Positions 26,429-36,141 of a DNA stretch of 64,000 nucleotides are shown piece by piece. Every line of letters starts with the position of its first letter. Positions within the stretch are counted from its first letter, which is position 1. Origin of the DNA: Comamonas thiooxydans (lineage in GTDB: Bacteria > Pseudomonadota > Gammaproteobacteria > Burkholderiales > Burkholderiaceae_C); the NCBI RefSeq assembly GCF_000964545.1, contig NZ_BBVD01000002.1, forward strand, positions 372,001 to 436,000, written 5' to 3'. The position numbers were made by a program, and so were the translations under genes. The notes under the pieces are model-generated. The model was not told the origin of the DNA. It saw only the letters and a list, made by a program, of their open reading frames with translations, and did not search any database.

Positions 26429-27226
26429 TCAGGGCAGGCAGGTGGGCCAATGCATCTGCAACTGGCATCCTGCATTGAGCTGAGCCTGGATTTCCGCCTC
26501 GCCGCCATGGCGGCGGCAGATATCGCGCACCAGCGCCAGGCCGATGCCGAGGCCCTCGAACTCGGCCTCGCGATGCATGCGCTGAAAGACGCCAAACAGC
26601 TTGCCTGACCGCGCCTGCTCGAAGCCGGCGCCGTTGTCGGCCACGGTGATGAAGCAGCCCCCCTGCCCGTCACGCTGCACATCGACCTGGATGCGCGCCA
26701 GCGGCACGGCCCGCGTGAACTTGACGGCATTGGCGAGAGCTGCATCCAAAGCCTGCTCCAGCAGATGCGGATCCGCCTGCAGCATGGGGGCAGCGGCAGG
26801 CAGACACCACTCTATGCGTCGGCCTTGCGCGCCTGCCTGCAGACGCTGGCTCAGACTTCCCAGCAAGGCCAGCAAGTCCACGGGCTGCGGCTTCAGCACA
26901 TGGCTCTGGGCCCGATTCAGCTTCAGCAAGCCGTCGAACATGGCCGCCATGCGCTGGGCGGACTGCTCCATGGTCTGGAGGAAGCTTCGCGCTTCCTCCA
27001 GGTCTTCGGCACCGGGACTGGCGGACTGCAGCAGCTCGGCAACCAGCGGATTGAAAGCCAGCAGATGGCGCAGCGGCGCCCGCAAATCATGCGAGACGGC
27101 ATGCATCCATTCCTGCTGGGCCGTGCGCAAGGCGGACAGTTCGGCCTCGCGCCTGGCCAGCAGCGCCAGCGCTTCGCCCAGGGACTGAGGCGCCATGCTC
27201 TCCAAAGCTTGCTGCGCTTGTTCCAT
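26429..27226 (-). CDS. Soluble sensor histidine kinase coupled to glmU
   Basis: This 265-residue kinase has no membrane segment or recognisable PAS/GAF domain. It has a short N-terminal coiled-coil-like region (ALALLARREAELSALRTAQQ), a HisKA domain with phospho-acceptor His46 in HAVSHDLRAPLRH, and a HATPase domain with N box LANAVKFTR, G1 DNGAGF and G2 GLGIGLALV. The wording resembles phytochrome-type kinases. Its ATG overlaps the glmU stop by one base (TGATG), so it is translated by coupling from glmU. No response regulator lies beside it, which makes it an orphan kinase with unknown partner. Confidence 0.9.
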   Translation of the reverse strand: MEQAQQALESMAPQSLGEALALLARREAELSALRTAQQEWMHAVSHDLRAPLRHLLAFNPLVAELLQSASPGAEDLEEARSFLQTMEQSAQRMAAMFDGLLKLNRAQSHVLKPQPVDLLALLGSLSQRLQAGAQGRRIEWCLPAAAPMLQADPHLLEQALDAALANAVKFTRAVPLARIQVDVQRDGQGGCFITVADNGAGFEQARSGKLFGVFQRMHREAEFEGLGIGLALVRDICRRHGGEAEIQAQLNAGCQLQMHWPTCLP

Positions 27227-28674
27227 CAGGCTTTTGGCAGCTTTTCAGGGCGCTTCCAGTTGCTGATGCTGACCTGCCTGCCACGTCCTACCGTCAAGGC
27301 ACCAGCCTCCGTATTCTTGGTCACGGTGGAGCCACCGCCCACGGTGCCGCCGGCGGCAATCGTCACCGGAGCCACCAGCACGCAGTTGCTGCCGATATGC
27401 ACATCGGCCTCGATCACGGTACGGTGCTTGTTCACGCCGTCATAGTTGGCGGTGATGCTGCCTGCACCATAGTTCACGCGCTCGCCCACCGTGGCGTCGC
27501 CCAGATAGGCCAGGTGATTGGCCTTGGCACCGTCGGCCAGGACGGAGTTCTTCACTTCCACGAAGTTGCCGATATGCACTTCGCGGCCCAGCTTGGCGCC
27601 GGGGCGCAGGCGGGCAAACGGGCCGACCAGCGCGCCCTGGCCCACTTCCACGCCAGCCTTCTCGCCATCGATGTGCGTGAAGGGGTGGATCACGGCATCT
27701 TCGGCAATGCTCACATTGCTGAGGTGGCAGTTGGCGCCGATCCTCGCGCCGGCGCCAATCGTCACCTTGCCGGCAAAGATGCAGTTCACGTCGATTTCCA
27801 CATCCTGGCCGCAGCTCAGGCTGGCCTTGGTGCCGCGCGCATCGTCACGCAGGTCGAAGCGCGCAGGATCGGCCATGCGCACGCCCTGCTCCATCAGCTC
27901 GCGCGCCTGGCGCAACTGGTGAGCGCGCTCCAGCTCTGCCAGTTGCAGCGGGCTGTTGACGCCCGCCACCTGCAGGACATCGGCAATGCGGTGGCCCACC
28001 ACGGGCACGCCGTCGGCCACGGCCATGGCGACGATATCGGTCAGGTAGTACTCGCCCTGGGCATTGTTGTTGTCGAGCTTGGCAAGCCAGGCCGTCAGAT
28101 GCCTGGCGGGCACGGCCATGATACCGCTGTAGATCTCGGTGATGGCGCGCTCGGCCTCGCTGGCATCTTTCTGCTCGACGATGCGCTGCACCGTGCCTGC
28201 ATCGTTTCGCACGATGCGGCCATAGCCCGTGGGATCGGGCATGGTCACGGTGAGCAGCGCCATCTTGTCGCTGCCTGCGGCATCGAGCAGACCTTGCAGC
28301 GTGTCGGCCCGGGTCAGCGGCACATCACCCGACAGCACCACGACCAAGCCATCTTCCTTGAGCGCAGGCACGGCCTGCTGCACGGCATGGCCGGTTCCCA
28401 GCTGGGGCTCCTGGCGCACAAACTTCAGGTCCATTGCACCATGGGCGCCATCCGCGCCATCTGCGCCATTGGCAGCGGCGATGGCCGCTTCCACTTCCGC
28501 TGCGCCATGACCCGTCACCACCACGGCCGAGCGCGCCTTGAGTTGCGCAGCGGTATCCAGCACATGCTGCAACAGGGCACGACCGGCCAGCTTTTGCAGC
28601 ACCTTGGGATGGCGGCTTTTCATGCGGGTGCCTTTGCCGGCAGCCATGACGACGATGTCCAGAGGTGCAGTCAT
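27226..28674 (-). CDS. glmU: Bifunctional UDP-GlcNAc pyrophosphorylase / GlcN-1-P acetyltransferase
   Basis: This 482-residue enzyme catalyses the last two steps to UDP-GlcNAc. The N-terminal uridylyltransferase has IVVMAAGKGTRMKSRHPKVL; the C-terminal left-handed beta-helix acetyltransferase has IGANCHLSNVSIAEDAVIHP and VNYGAGSITANYDGVNKHRT. Residues around 70-80 carry a NGADGADGAHGA insertion encoded by a 9-bp tandem repeat (28436-28471), which makes the enzyme slightly longer than the E. coli protein (456). A histidine kinase gene is coupled to its stop codon. Confidence 0.97.
   Translation of the reverse strand: MTAPLDIVVMAAGKGTRMKSRHPKVLQKLAGRALLQHVLDTAAQLKARSAVVVTGHGAAEVEAAIAAANGADGADGAHGAMDLKFVRQEPQLGTGHAVQQAVPALKEDGLVVVLSGDVPLTRADTLQGLLDAAGSDKMALLTVTMPDPTGYGRIVRNDAGTVQRIVEQKDASEAERAITEIYSGIMAVPARHLTAWLAKLDNNNAQGEYYLTDIVAMAVADGVPVVGHRIADVLQVAGVNSPLQLAELERAHQLRQARELMEQGVRMADPARFDLRDDARGTKASLSCGQDVEIDVNCIFAGKVTIGAGARIGANCHLSNVSIAEDAVIHPFTHIDGEKAGVEVGQGALVGPFARLRPGAKLGREVHIGNFVEVKNSVLADGAKANHLAYLGDATVGERVNYGAGSITANYDGVNKHRTVIEADVHIGSNCVLVAPVTIAAGGTVGGGSTVTKNTEAGALTVGRGRQVSISNWKRPEKLPKA
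28436..28471. repeat. Four 9-bp tandem repeats inside glmU
   Basis: The units GCACCATGG, GCGCCATCC, GCGCCATCT and GCGCCATTG lie head to tail. On the coding strand they give the low-complexity peptide GADGADGAHGA in a loop of the uridylyltransferase domain. Confidence 0.8.
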
Positions 28675-28778
28675 ATTGATTTATAGGATGAAAACCGCCT
28701 GATTATCGACCCATAGCCGCGGTCGGCAACTGCAAGCGCAGGCAACAGTCGCCGCAAACACCTTATGCTTGCCCTGCC

Positions 28779-29759
28779 ATGCCTCATGCCACCACCAGCC
28801 CCACTCCGCTGCTTCGCACCCGCGCCATCGGTGCCGGCCATCTGCGCGCCTTTCTGGCCGTGGCCCGGCACCTGAACTTTCGAGCCGCGGCGGACGAGCT
28901 GGCACTGACCCAGTCTGCCGTCAGCCGCCAGATCCAGTCGCTGGAAGACGAGGTGGGCATCCCGCTGTTTCTGCGCCATTCGCGCGCCGTGGAATTGACG
29001 GGTGCCGGCGCCCAGCTGCTGCATGCCGTGCAGCCTGCATTGGAGTCGATCGACGCCACCGTGCGCCAGATCCGCCAGACCGTGGGCCGCAAGAGCGTGG
29101 CCATCACCACCTGGGCCAGCTTTGCCGCCATGTGGCTGATTCCGCGCCTGGAGGCGTTCCAGCGCGCCTATCCCGATATCGACATTCGCATAGACACGGG
29201 CGACGCCGTGGTGGATCTGGAGACCACCGATGTGGACCTGGCCATACGCTACAGCGCCGGCGTCTCCGATGCCTCGGCAAAGGCCCTGTTTGGCGAAGAA
29301 CTGGTGCTGGTCGCAAGCCCAGCCCTGCTCAGGAGCGGCCCCGCCGTGCACAGCCCCGCCGATGCGGCCCGCTACACCTTGATTGAAACCGGCGACGTGC
29401 ACCGCATGCCCCAGCTGGAGTGGCTGAGCTGGCAGCGCTGGTTTGCCGCCAACGGCTGCGACCAGCTGCAGCCGCCGCGCTGGCTGTACTTCAACTACGC
29501 CCACCAGATCGTGCAGGCCGCACTGGCGGGCCAGGGTCTGGCCATCGCGCGCCTGCCGCTGGTGGCCGATGCGCTGGCGGCCGGCACCCTGATCGAGGTA
29601 TTGCCCGAGCGTCGCCTGGCCTCGCCTCTGTCGTACTGGCTGCTGCAAGGCCCACGCAGCAGCGAGCGGCCCGAAGTCCAGGCCTTCTGTCAGTGGCTGA
29701 TGGAACAAGCCCGCCAGACGCGCGACGCCATGCAAGGCGCGAGCGAGCCCACTCAATAA
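28779..29759 (+). CDS. LysR-family transcriptional regulator (GcvA-like)
   Basis: This 326-residue protein has an N-terminal HTH (LRAFLAVARHLNFRAAADEL, LTQSAVSRQIQSLEDEVGIP) and a periplasmic-binding-like effector domain (SFAAMWLIPRLEAFQRAYPD, DVDLAIRYSAG) typical of the GcvA subgroup. It is divergent from glmU across 104 bases. A family A repeat directly after its stop probably acts as terminator. Target and effector are unknown. Confidence 0.93.
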   Translation: MPHATTSPTPLLRTRAIGAGHLRAFLAVARHLNFRAAADELALTQSAVSRQIQSLEDEVGIPLFLRHSRAVELTGAGAQLLHAVQPALESIDATVRQIRQTVGRKSVAITTWASFAAMWLIPRLEAFQRAYPDIDIRIDTGDAVVDLETTDVDLAIRYSAGVSDASAKALFGEELVLVASPALLRSGPAVHSPADAARYTLIETGDVHRMPQLEWLSWQRWFAANGCDQLQPPRWLYFNYAHQIVQAALAGQGLAIARLPLVADALAAGTLIEVLPERRLASPLSYWLLQGPRSSERPEVQAFCQWLMEQARQTRDAMQGASEPTQ

Positions 29760-29763
29760 AAAA

Positions 29764-29845
29764 GAGAGCTACTTGCGCATGACCTGTAACGGTTTCAAAT
29801 ACAAATTGATTTGAAACGTATATGTATCAAGCGTAAACAGCTCTC
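29764..29845. repeat. 82-bp double-palindrome repeat, family A, copy 2
   Basis: The ends are GAGAGCTACTTGCGC and GCGTAAACAGCTCTC. The inner palindrome GTTTCAAAT / ATTTGAAAC (29792-29800, 29809-29817) is perfect. It begins 4 bases after the LysR stop and is followed by a T-rich stretch, so it may also terminate transcription. Confidence 0.85.
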
Positions 29846-29868
29846 ATTTTTACTGTCACCTCTACTGT

Positions 29869-29933
29869 CGCCTCTTTAGGCCGCGCCACAGCGGCAAAGT
29901 CCTTGCCCTGTGGCACTCAACGCAAAAGAGGCG
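29869..29933. other. Long interrupted hairpin between convergent lysR and tyrS
   Basis: CGCCTCTTT (29869-29877) pairs with AAAGAGGCG (29925-29933). Inside it GCCACAG pairs with CTGTGGC, and GGCAA with TTGCC. The nested arms make one extended 65-base stem with internal loops. It may be the tyrS terminator or a structured RNA. Confidence 0.6.
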
Positions 29934-29958
29934 AACGAGGCGAGGCGCCCCAAGGCGC

Positions 29959-31191
29959 TCAGCTCAGCGTGACGCGCGCAAACTTGCGCTTGCCCACCTG
30001 CAGCACAAAGGTGCCGGCGTCCAGCTTCAGTGCACGGTCGCTAATGACGTTGCCGTCGACGCGCACGCCGCCGCCATCGATCAGGCGGTTGGCTTCGCCG
30101 GTCGATGCAGCCAGATTGGCCTGCTTGACCAGCGCACCAATGCCCAGCGGAGCGCCGGACAGGCTGATTTCAGGGATGTCATCGGGAATGCCGCCCTTGG
30201 AGCGGTTGATGAAATCCTGCTCGGCCGCATCGGCGGCTTCGGCGCTGTGGAAGCGCGCGGTGATTTCCTTGGCCAGAGCCACCTTGGCATGCTTGGGGTT
30301 GCCTCCGGCCTCGATCTCGGCCTTGAGCGCTGCAATCTCGGCCAGGCTCTTGAAGGACAGCAGGGTGTACCAGTCCCACATCAGCTCGTCCGAGATCGAC
30401 AGCACCTTGGCGAACATGGTGTTGGCGTCCTCGGTGATACCGATGTAGTTGTTCTTGGACTTGGACATCTTGTGCACGCCGTCCAGGCCCACCAGCAGCG
30501 GCATTGTGAGCACACACTGCTGATCCTGACCATACTCGGCCTGCAGATGCCTACCCATCATCAGATTGAACTTCTGATCGGTGCCGCCCAGCTCCAGATC
30601 GGACTTGAGCGCCACCGAGTCATAGCCCTGCAGCAGCGGGTAGAGAAACTCGTGCAGGCTGATGGAGCTGCCGTCGGTGAAACGCGTATGGAAGTCGTTG
30701 CGCTCCATCATGCGCGCCACCGTGTACTTGGCCGACAGCTGGATCATGCCGCGCGCGCCCAGCTGGTCGCACCACTCGCTGTTGTAGCGCACCTCGGTCC
30801 TGGCCGGGTCCAGCACCTTGGCGGCCTGGGTGTAATAGGTCTCTGCATTGACCTTGATCTGCTCGGCCGTCAGCGGCGGGCGCGTAGAGTTGCGGCCCGA
30901 AGGGTCGCCGATCAGCGTCGTGAAGTCACCAATCAGGAAGATCACCTGATGGCCCAGATCCTGCAGCTGGCGCATCTTGTTGAGCACCACGGTATGGCCC
31001 AGGTGAATGTCGGGGGCTGTCGGGTCCAGACCCAGCTTGATGCGCAGGGGCACGCCGGTGGCTTCGGACCTGGCCAGCTTCTGGACCCACTCGTCCTTGG
31101 GCAGCAGCTCATCGACTCCACGCAGAGTGACTTCCAGCGCCTGGTTCACTCTGTCGGTCACGGGAAAACTTGTAACAGCAGATTGATTCAT
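29959..31191 (-). CDS. tyrS: Tyrosyl-tRNA synthetase
   Basis: This 410-residue class I aminoacyl-tRNA synthetase of the TyrRS-beta/TyrZ-like type charges tRNA-Tyr. It has the HIGH-like motif in [14 protein letters not shown], the KMSKS loop ([15 protein letters not shown]), and a C-terminal S4 RNA-binding domain ([20 protein letters not shown]). ATG 31191 ([11 protein letters not shown]) gives the normal N-terminus. It is divergent from the M23 peptidase gene; on the minus strand TTGACC (31251-31256) and AGTATA (31228-31233) are spaced 17 bases apart and form a likely promoter. Confidence 0.96.
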   Translation of the reverse strand: MNQSAVTSFPVTDRVNQALEVTLRGVDELLPKDEWVQKLARSEATGVPLRIKLGLDPTAPDIHLGHTVVLNKMRQLQDLGHQVIFLIGDFTTLIGDPSGRNSTRPPLTAEQIKVNAETYYTQAAKVLDPARTEVRYNSEWCDQLGARGMIQLSAKYTVARMMERNDFHTRFTDGSSISLHEFLYPLLQGYDSVALKSDLELGGTDQKFNLMMGRHLQAEYGQDQQCVLTMPLLVGLDGVHKMSKSKNNYIGITEDANTMFAKVLSISDELMWDWYTLLSFKSLAEIAALKAEIEAGGNPKHAKVALAKEITARFHSAEAADAAEQDFINRSKGGIPDDIPEISLSGAPLGIGALVKQANLAASTGEANRLIDGGGVRVDGNVISDRALKLDAGTFVLQVGKRKFARVTLS

Positions 31192-31289
31192 AAGGGTTTT
31201 TCGGCAGGCGAAGTAGGACGCGGCCGATATACTTGGAGGTTTGGTGTTACGGTCAATTCTAGACTGCTCCCTCATAAAGACCTCTTTGG

Positions 31290-32741
31290 ATGGACTTATG
31301 GCACGGTAGAGCTACTGGAGACGTGTCAGTCGTAACAAATACCAACTCCACCGACACGCTTTCCCAAGGATTTGATGTTTTGATGACTGGCTTGAAAAAT
31401 GCCGGCGGTGCTCTGCTTGCGCGGCTGACATCGGCTCTGCAAAAACACCCCAAGCGCGCCACGGCGGCGCTGGCGACTGTTTTGCTGACCGGTGGCAGCG
31501 GCGCCTTCGCAGTGGCCAGCCTGGGCCCCGACCCCGCCGACCTCCCCGTACGTACACTGACCGAACCCGTCACCTCCCTGGCCGCCGGCCAGGATCTGGC
31601 CGATCTGACGGATCTGCAGTCCTTCTCCCTCTATCGCTCCGAATACACCCGCAGCAACGACACCACCGAGTCGCTGCTGCAGCGCCTTGGCATTGCCGAC
31701 CCGCAGGCCGCAGCCTTCATGCGCAGCAACGAAGCCGTGCGCCAGAACGTGCTGGGCCGCGCCGGCCGCCTGGTGTCAGCAGAGACCACGCCCGACCAGC
31801 AACTGAGCCAGCTGACCGTGCGCTGGGCTCCCAGCGAAGACGGCAGCTTTCAGCGCCTGACTGTGGAGCGCGTGGATGGCAAGCTGCAATCCAAGATCGA
31901 GACCGGCAAACTCACGGCCAGCCCGCGTCTGGCCGGCGGCGTGATTCGCTCCTCCTTCTTTGCCGCCACGGATGCCTCCGACATTCCCGACAGCATCTCC
32001 ATGCAGATGGCCGACATCTTCCAGGGCGAGCTGGACTTCCGCCGCGGCCTGCGCAAGGGCGACCGCTTTGCCGTGGTCTATGAATCGCTGGAAGCCGATG
32101 GCGAGCCACTGCGCGCCGGCCGCGTGCTGAGCACCGAGTTCTACAACAATGGCAAGTCGCACCAGGCCATGTGGTTCCAGGAAGCAGGCAAGAAGGGCGC
32201 CTACTACACGCTGGACGGCAAGAGCCTGCGCCAGGCCTATCTGAACTACCCCGTGGAGTTCTCGCGCATCAGCAGCGGTTTTTCCATGCGCGTCCACCCC
32301 ATTCATAAAACCTGGCGCGCTCACCTGGGCACCGACTTCGCGGCCCCCACGGGCACCAAGGTGCGTACCGTGGGCGACGGCGTCGTGTCCTTTGCCGGCG
32401 TGCAAAACGGTTACGGCAATGTGATCTTCGTCGATCACGCCAACCAGCACACCACCGTCTACGCCCACCTGAGCCGCATCGACGTCAAGCACGGTCAGCG
32501 CGTGGACCAGGGCGACATCATCGGCGCCGTGGGCTCCACGGGCTGGGCCACCGGCCCTCATCTGCACTTCGAATTCCGCGAGAAGGGCGAGCAGCGCGAC
32601 CCGCTGACTATTGCCCAGATCACCGATGCCGCCCAGCCCATCTCCAAGGCCGCACGCCCGGCCTTTGAGCAGCAGGCAGCGCAGATGCGCATCGAACTCA
32701 ACGCCGGCACGCAGTCGTTCGCCTTGGCCAGTACGCGCTGA
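31290..32741 (+). CDS. M23-family (LytM) metallopeptidase, cell-wall endopeptidase
   Basis: This 483-residue protein has one N-terminal membrane anchor (about residues 55-80, [20 protein letters not shown]). A periplasmic linker follows, and then a C-terminal LytM domain with the zinc ligands visible in [15 protein letters not shown] (HxxxD) and TGPHLHFEF (HxH). It should cleave peptidoglycan cross-links like MepM. ATG 31290 is used; GTG 31326 is an alternative. It is followed by a strong terminator and then anmK, a recycling kinase, an order commonly seen in beta-proteobacteria. Confidence 0.93.
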   Translation: MDLWHGRATGDVSVVTNTNSTDTLSQGFDVLMTGLKNAGGALLARLTSALQKHPKRATAALATVLLTGGSGAFAVASLGPDPADLPVRTLTEPVTSLAAGQDLADLTDLQSFSLYRSEYTRSNDTTESLLQRLGIADPQAAAFMRSNEAVRQNVLGRAGRLVSAETTPDQQLSQLTVRWAPSEDGSFQRLTVERVDGKLQSKIETGKLTASPRLAGGVIRSSFFAATDASDIPDSISMQMADIFQGELDFRRGLRKGDRFAVVYESLEADGEPLRAGRVLSTEFYNNGKSHQAMWFQEAGKKGAYYTLDGKSLRQAYLNYPVEFSRISSGFSMRVHPIHKTWRAHLGTDFAAPTGTKVRTVGDGVVSFAGVQNGYGNVIFVDHANQHTTVYAHLSRIDVKHGQRVDQGDIIGAVGSTGWATGPHLHFEFREKGEQRDPLTIAQITDAAQPISKAARPAFEQQAAQMRIELNAGTQSFALASTR

Positions 32742-32764
32742 TCCATCGCTGCGACACAACCTGA

Positions 32765-32788
32765 GGGCTGCAAATTGCAGCCCTTTTT
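32765..32788 (+). terminator. Rho-independent terminator after the M23 peptidase gene
   Basis: The stem GGGCTGCAA / TTGCAGCCC is followed by five T residues, 23 bases after the stop. Confidence 0.88.
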
Positions 32789-32882
32789 CATTTCCGCATC
32801 AGGATCGTTTGCAGCGACCGCCAGGAAAGCCGCAAACGCTACAGCTAAGATAGTGAACCGCACGCCAACCCTCTGATCTGCC

Positions 32883-34022
32883 ATGCCCAATGCCATTGAA
32901 CAAGCCGCTCAAAGCAACCTCTATATCGGCCTGATGTCCGGTACATCGCTGGACGGCGTCGACGGGGTTCTCGTGGACTTCAGCCAGGGCATGCGAGTGC
33001 TGCAACATGCCAGCTGCGGCTTCGATGCGGCATTGCGCGCCGAGCTGCTGGCCCTCAACACCACTGGCGGTCAGGACGAGCTGCATCGCGCCGCCCTGGC
33101 CGCCAATGCACTGGTGCGCCACTATGCACAGGTGGTGCAGCAACTACTGACTGCAGCCGGTGTCCGGGCCGGGCAGATCGCGGCCATAGGCGCCCATGGC
33201 CAGACCGTGCGCCACCGTCCGCAGATGTTCGATGGCACGGGCTATACGCTGCAGCTCAACAGCCCCGCCCTGCTGGCCGAGCTGACCGGCATCACCGTAG
33301 TCGCCGACCTGCGCAGCCGTGATGTGGCGGCAGGCGGCCAGGGGGCACCGCTGGTGCCGGCCTTTCACCAAAGCGTGTTCGGCAGGCCCGCTGAAACCGC
33401 GCTGGTACTCAATATCGGCGGCATTGCCAATCTCAGCGTGCTGGGTGCCGACGGCTCGGTGCTCGGCTTCGATACCGGCACCGGCAATGCGCTCATGGAC
33501 GGCTGGTGCCTGCGCCATACCGGCAGGAGCTATGACGAGAGCGGCCGGTGGGCCGCCAGCGGCAAGGTCCTGCCCGAGCTGCTGGCCGCCATGCTGGGCG
33601 ATCCCTATCTGGCCCAGCAGCCGCCCAAGAGCACGGGGCGCGATCTGTTTCACGCCGAGTGGCTGGAGCGGCATCTGCAGCAGCATGCGGCCCAGGCCGC
33701 CGCGGCCGATGTACAGGCGACCCTGACCGAATTCACGGCCGCCAGCTGCGCCCATGCTGTCCAGCGTTTCGGCAGGGGCGGCACCGAACTGCTTGTCTGC
33801 GGCGGCGGCGCACTGAACACCTATCTGATGCAGCGTCTTGCCGCCCTGCTGCCGGGCGTGAAGGTGGCCTCCACGGCAGAGCGCGGCCTGCCCCCGCTCG
33901 AAGTGGAAGCAGCCGCCTTTGCCTGGCTGGCACGTCAATGCCTGCTGGGCCTTCCCGGCAATCTGGCCAGCGTGACAGGCGCCAGCGGCCCACGCATTCT
34001 GGGCGCCATCCACCCCGCTTGA
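32883..34022 (+). CDS. anmK: Anhydro-N-acetylmuramic acid kinase
   Basis: This 379-residue enzyme converts 1,6-anhydroMurNAc to MurNAc-6-phosphate in peptidoglycan recycling. The signature LYIGLMSGTSLDGVDGVLVD, IGAHGQTVRHRP, VVADLRSRDVAAGGQGAPLV, LNIGGIANLSVLG and FDTGTGNALMDGW are all present. It lies downstream of the M23 endopeptidase gene but behind its own terminator, so it has its own promoter. In many relatives erpA follows; here about 11.7 kb of accessory genes intervene. Confidence 0.96.
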   Translation: MPNAIEQAAQSNLYIGLMSGTSLDGVDGVLVDFSQGMRVLQHASCGFDAALRAELLALNTTGGQDELHRAALAANALVRHYAQVVQQLLTAAGVRAGQIAAIGAHGQTVRHRPQMFDGTGYTLQLNSPALLAELTGITVVADLRSRDVAAGGQGAPLVPAFHQSVFGRPAETALVLNIGGIANLSVLGADGSVLGFDTGTGNALMDGWCLRHTGRSYDESGRWAASGKVLPELLAAMLGDPYLAQQPPKSTGRDLFHAEWLERHLQQHAAQAAAADVQATLTEFTAASCAHAVQRFGRGGTELLVCGGGALNTYLMQRLAALLPGVKVASTAERGLPPLEVEAAAFAWLARQCLLGLPGNLASVTGASGPRILGAIHPA

Positions 34023-34049
34023 AAGCGCGGCCGCCGGCCCGCTGCAGGC

Positions 34050-35402
34050 TCAGGCCGCTACTGCGGCATCCGCCTGCGCCTTGTGCTGCACCACAGGCAG
34101 ATCAGGCAAGCCGAAATGGCCGCGCAGCGTGCTGCTCTGGTAGTCGCTGCGAAACAGCCCGCGCTTGCGCAAGATGGGCACGACCTCGCTGGCAAACAGC
34201 TCCAGCTGCTGGGTGATGACCGGTGGCATCACATTGAAGCCATCGGCGGCACCCGTGCGGAACCAGTCTTCAATCGTGTCCGCCACCTGCTCGGGCGTGC
34301 CGGCAATTGCCAGATGCCCGCGCGCGCCAGCCAGCCGCTTGAGCAGCTGACGCAGCGTGAGTCCATCGCGCAGCGTGGTCTCCACATAGCCTATGGCGCG
34401 GCTCCTGGAAGCCTCCACCAGCGCGGGATCGGGAAAATCATCGCGCGTGAGCCGACGGTCCAGCGGCAGACTGCTGAAGTCATGGCCGCCAAAACGGGCC
34501 GACAGGCGCCCCAACCCCACGTCGATGCTGGTCAGGCTGTCGAGCTCCTCCCACACCTGGCGGGCTTCGTACTCCGTGGATCCAATCGCGGCGCTGATAC
34601 CCGGCAGAATCACAATGCCCTCGGCCCTGCGCCCCAGAGCCTTCGCCTGTCCCTTGATATCGGCATAAAAGCCTTGTGCCGACTCCTTGCTGCCATGCGC
34701 CGTGAAAATGGCCTCGGCCCATTGCGCGGCAAAGGCCCGGCCCGTTTCGGACTGCCCGGCCTGCACCAGCACCGGACGGCCCTGGGGGCTGCCCGGCACA
34801 TTCAGCGGTCCGCGCGTACGGATATGTGTTCCCGCATAGTTGACGGGGCGCACCTGGCCTATGTCCAGGAACTGGCCCGATTCGGCATCGTCCACCACTG
34901 CCCCGCCCGGAAAGCTGCGCCATAGCGCATCCACTGCGGCCACGAACTCGTCGGCGATGCGGTAGCGCTCGGCATGCTCCACGTTCTCTTGCAACCCGTA
35001 GTTTTCTCCGGCCCGGGGCAGCCAGGAGGTCACGATATTCCAGCCTGCCCGCCCCTTGGAGAGATGGTCCAGCGTTGCGAACTGCCGCGCCAGCGTATAG
35101 GGCAGGCTGTAGGTGGTGGAAGCCGTGCCGATCAGCCCGATACGCTCGGTATGCTGCGCCAGTGCAGCCAGCAGCAGCAGCGGCTCGAGCTGGCCTGAAG
35201 AAGCCATCTGCCCGTTGTCGGGCCCGACCAGCCCGTCGGCCAGAAACACGGCATCGAACTTCGCGGCCTCGGCGATGCGGGCCGCATCCACATAGAGCTC
35301 CAGATCGGTCAGCGCCTTGCGATTGGCTCCGGGGTGACGCCAGGCACCTTCGTGGTGGCCTCGTGTCATCAGAAACAGGTTCAGGTGTAGTTGTCGTGTC
35401 AT
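34050..35402 (-). CDS. FMN-dependent monooxygenase of the NtaA/DmoA (LLM) family
   Basis: This 450-residue flavin monooxygenase of the bacterial luciferase superfamily has LHLNLFLMTRGHHEGAWRHP at the N-terminus, AKFDAVFLADGL, SKGRAGWNIVTSWLPRAGEN, and RPVLVQAGQSETGRAFAAQW. Relatives cleave nitrilotriacetate, dimethyl sulfide, dibenzothiophene sulfone or alkanesulfonates with reduced FMN. It is the last gene of an SsuABC-like transporter operon (13 bases after the ATPase), so an imported organosulfur or aminopolycarboxylate compound is the probable substrate. The flavin reductase it needs is not in the window. ATG 35402 gives the family N-terminus. Confidence 0.9.
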   Translation of the reverse strand: MTRQLHLNLFLMTRGHHEGAWRHPGANRKALTDLELYVDAARIAEAAKFDAVFLADGLVGPDNGQMASSGQLEPLLLLAALAQHTERIGLIGTASTTYSLPYTLARQFATLDHLSKGRAGWNIVTSWLPRAGENYGLQENVEHAERYRIADEFVAAVDALWRSFPGGAVVDDAESGQFLDIGQVRPVNYAGTHIRTRGPLNVPGSPQGRPVLVQAGQSETGRAFAAQWAEAIFTAHGSKESAQGFYADIKGQAKALGRRAEGIVILPGISAAIGSTEYEARQVWEELDSLTSIDVGLGRLSARFGGHDFSSLPLDRRLTRDDFPDPALVEASRSRAIGYVETTLRDGLTLRQLLKRLAGARGHLAIAGTPEQVADTIEDWFRTGAADGFNVMPPVITQQLELFASEVVPILRKRGLFRSDYQSSTLRGHFGLPDLPVVQHKAQADAAVAA

Positions 35403-35415
35403 GGCAAGGCTTCTT

Positions 35416-36141
35416 TCAGACAAGTTCGGCTTCCACACCCAGACTGCGCAGCAAGGTCGCGCGCAGCTGCATGAAAGCGAGGTGATCGGGTCGCCGCGGA
35501 TGGGCCAGATCCAGCGCATGGTCTTCGGCGATCTTTCCGTCCCTGAGCACCAGAATCCGGTCTGCCAGCAGCAGGGATTCGTCCACATCGTGGGTCACCA
35601 GAATCACCGTCGGGCGTATGCGCTCCACCATGCGCCGCAAAAGGCCCTGCATGCGCATGCGGGTCAGCGCATCCAGGGCACCAAAAGGCTCGTCGGCCAG
35701 CAGCACATGCGGCTCGCGCAGCAAGGAGCGAGCCAGTGCCGCTCTTTGCTTTTGCCCACCGGACAGGGTGGCGGGCCAGACCGCGGCCTTGTCTTCCAGG
35801 CCCACCTCGCGCAGTAATTGCACTGCGGCGGGCCGGGCCACCTGCGCATCCAGCCCCAGCGTCAGGTTGTCCAGCACCGTCAGCCAGGGCAGCAGGCGCG
35901 AGTCCTGGAACAGCACTGAGACATTGCCATGGGCCAGCGCCGCCCCCGAACTCCGGGCCTCGGCATCGAGGCCGGCCAGGGCCCGCAACAGCGTGGTCTT
36001 GCCCGAGCCCGACTCCCCCAGCAATGCCACGAACTGCCCGGGGGTGATATCGAGATGGAGGTCGTCGAGCACCTGCTTGCCATGGAAGCTGCGACTGAAG
36101 CAGCGCAGTTGCACGGCACCGGTCAATGATGGATTGCTCAT
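35416..36141 (-). CDS. SsuB-like ABC transporter ATPase (sulfonate/nitrate/taurine type)
   Basis: This 241-residue nucleotide-binding subunit has Walker A GESGSGKTTLL, Q-loop VLFQDSRLLPW, signature LSGGQKQRAALARSLL, Walker B VLLADEPFGALD and the H-loop VTHDVDESL. It starts inside the stop codon of the permease gene (ATGA) and powers import of the solute delivered by the receptor at 37008. The family is clear; the solute is not. Confidence 0.94.
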   Translation of the reverse strand: MSNPSLTGAVQLRCFSRSFHGKQVLDDLHLDITPGQFVALLGESGSGKTTLLRALAGLDAEARSSGAALAHGNVSVLFQDSRLLPWLTVLDNLTLGLDAQVARPAAVQLLREVGLEDKAAVWPATLSGGQKQRAALARSLLREPHVLLADEPFGALDALTRMRMQGLLRRMVERIRPTVILVTHDVDESLLLADRILVLRDGKIAEDHALDLAHPRRPDHLAFMQLRATLLRSLGVEAELV

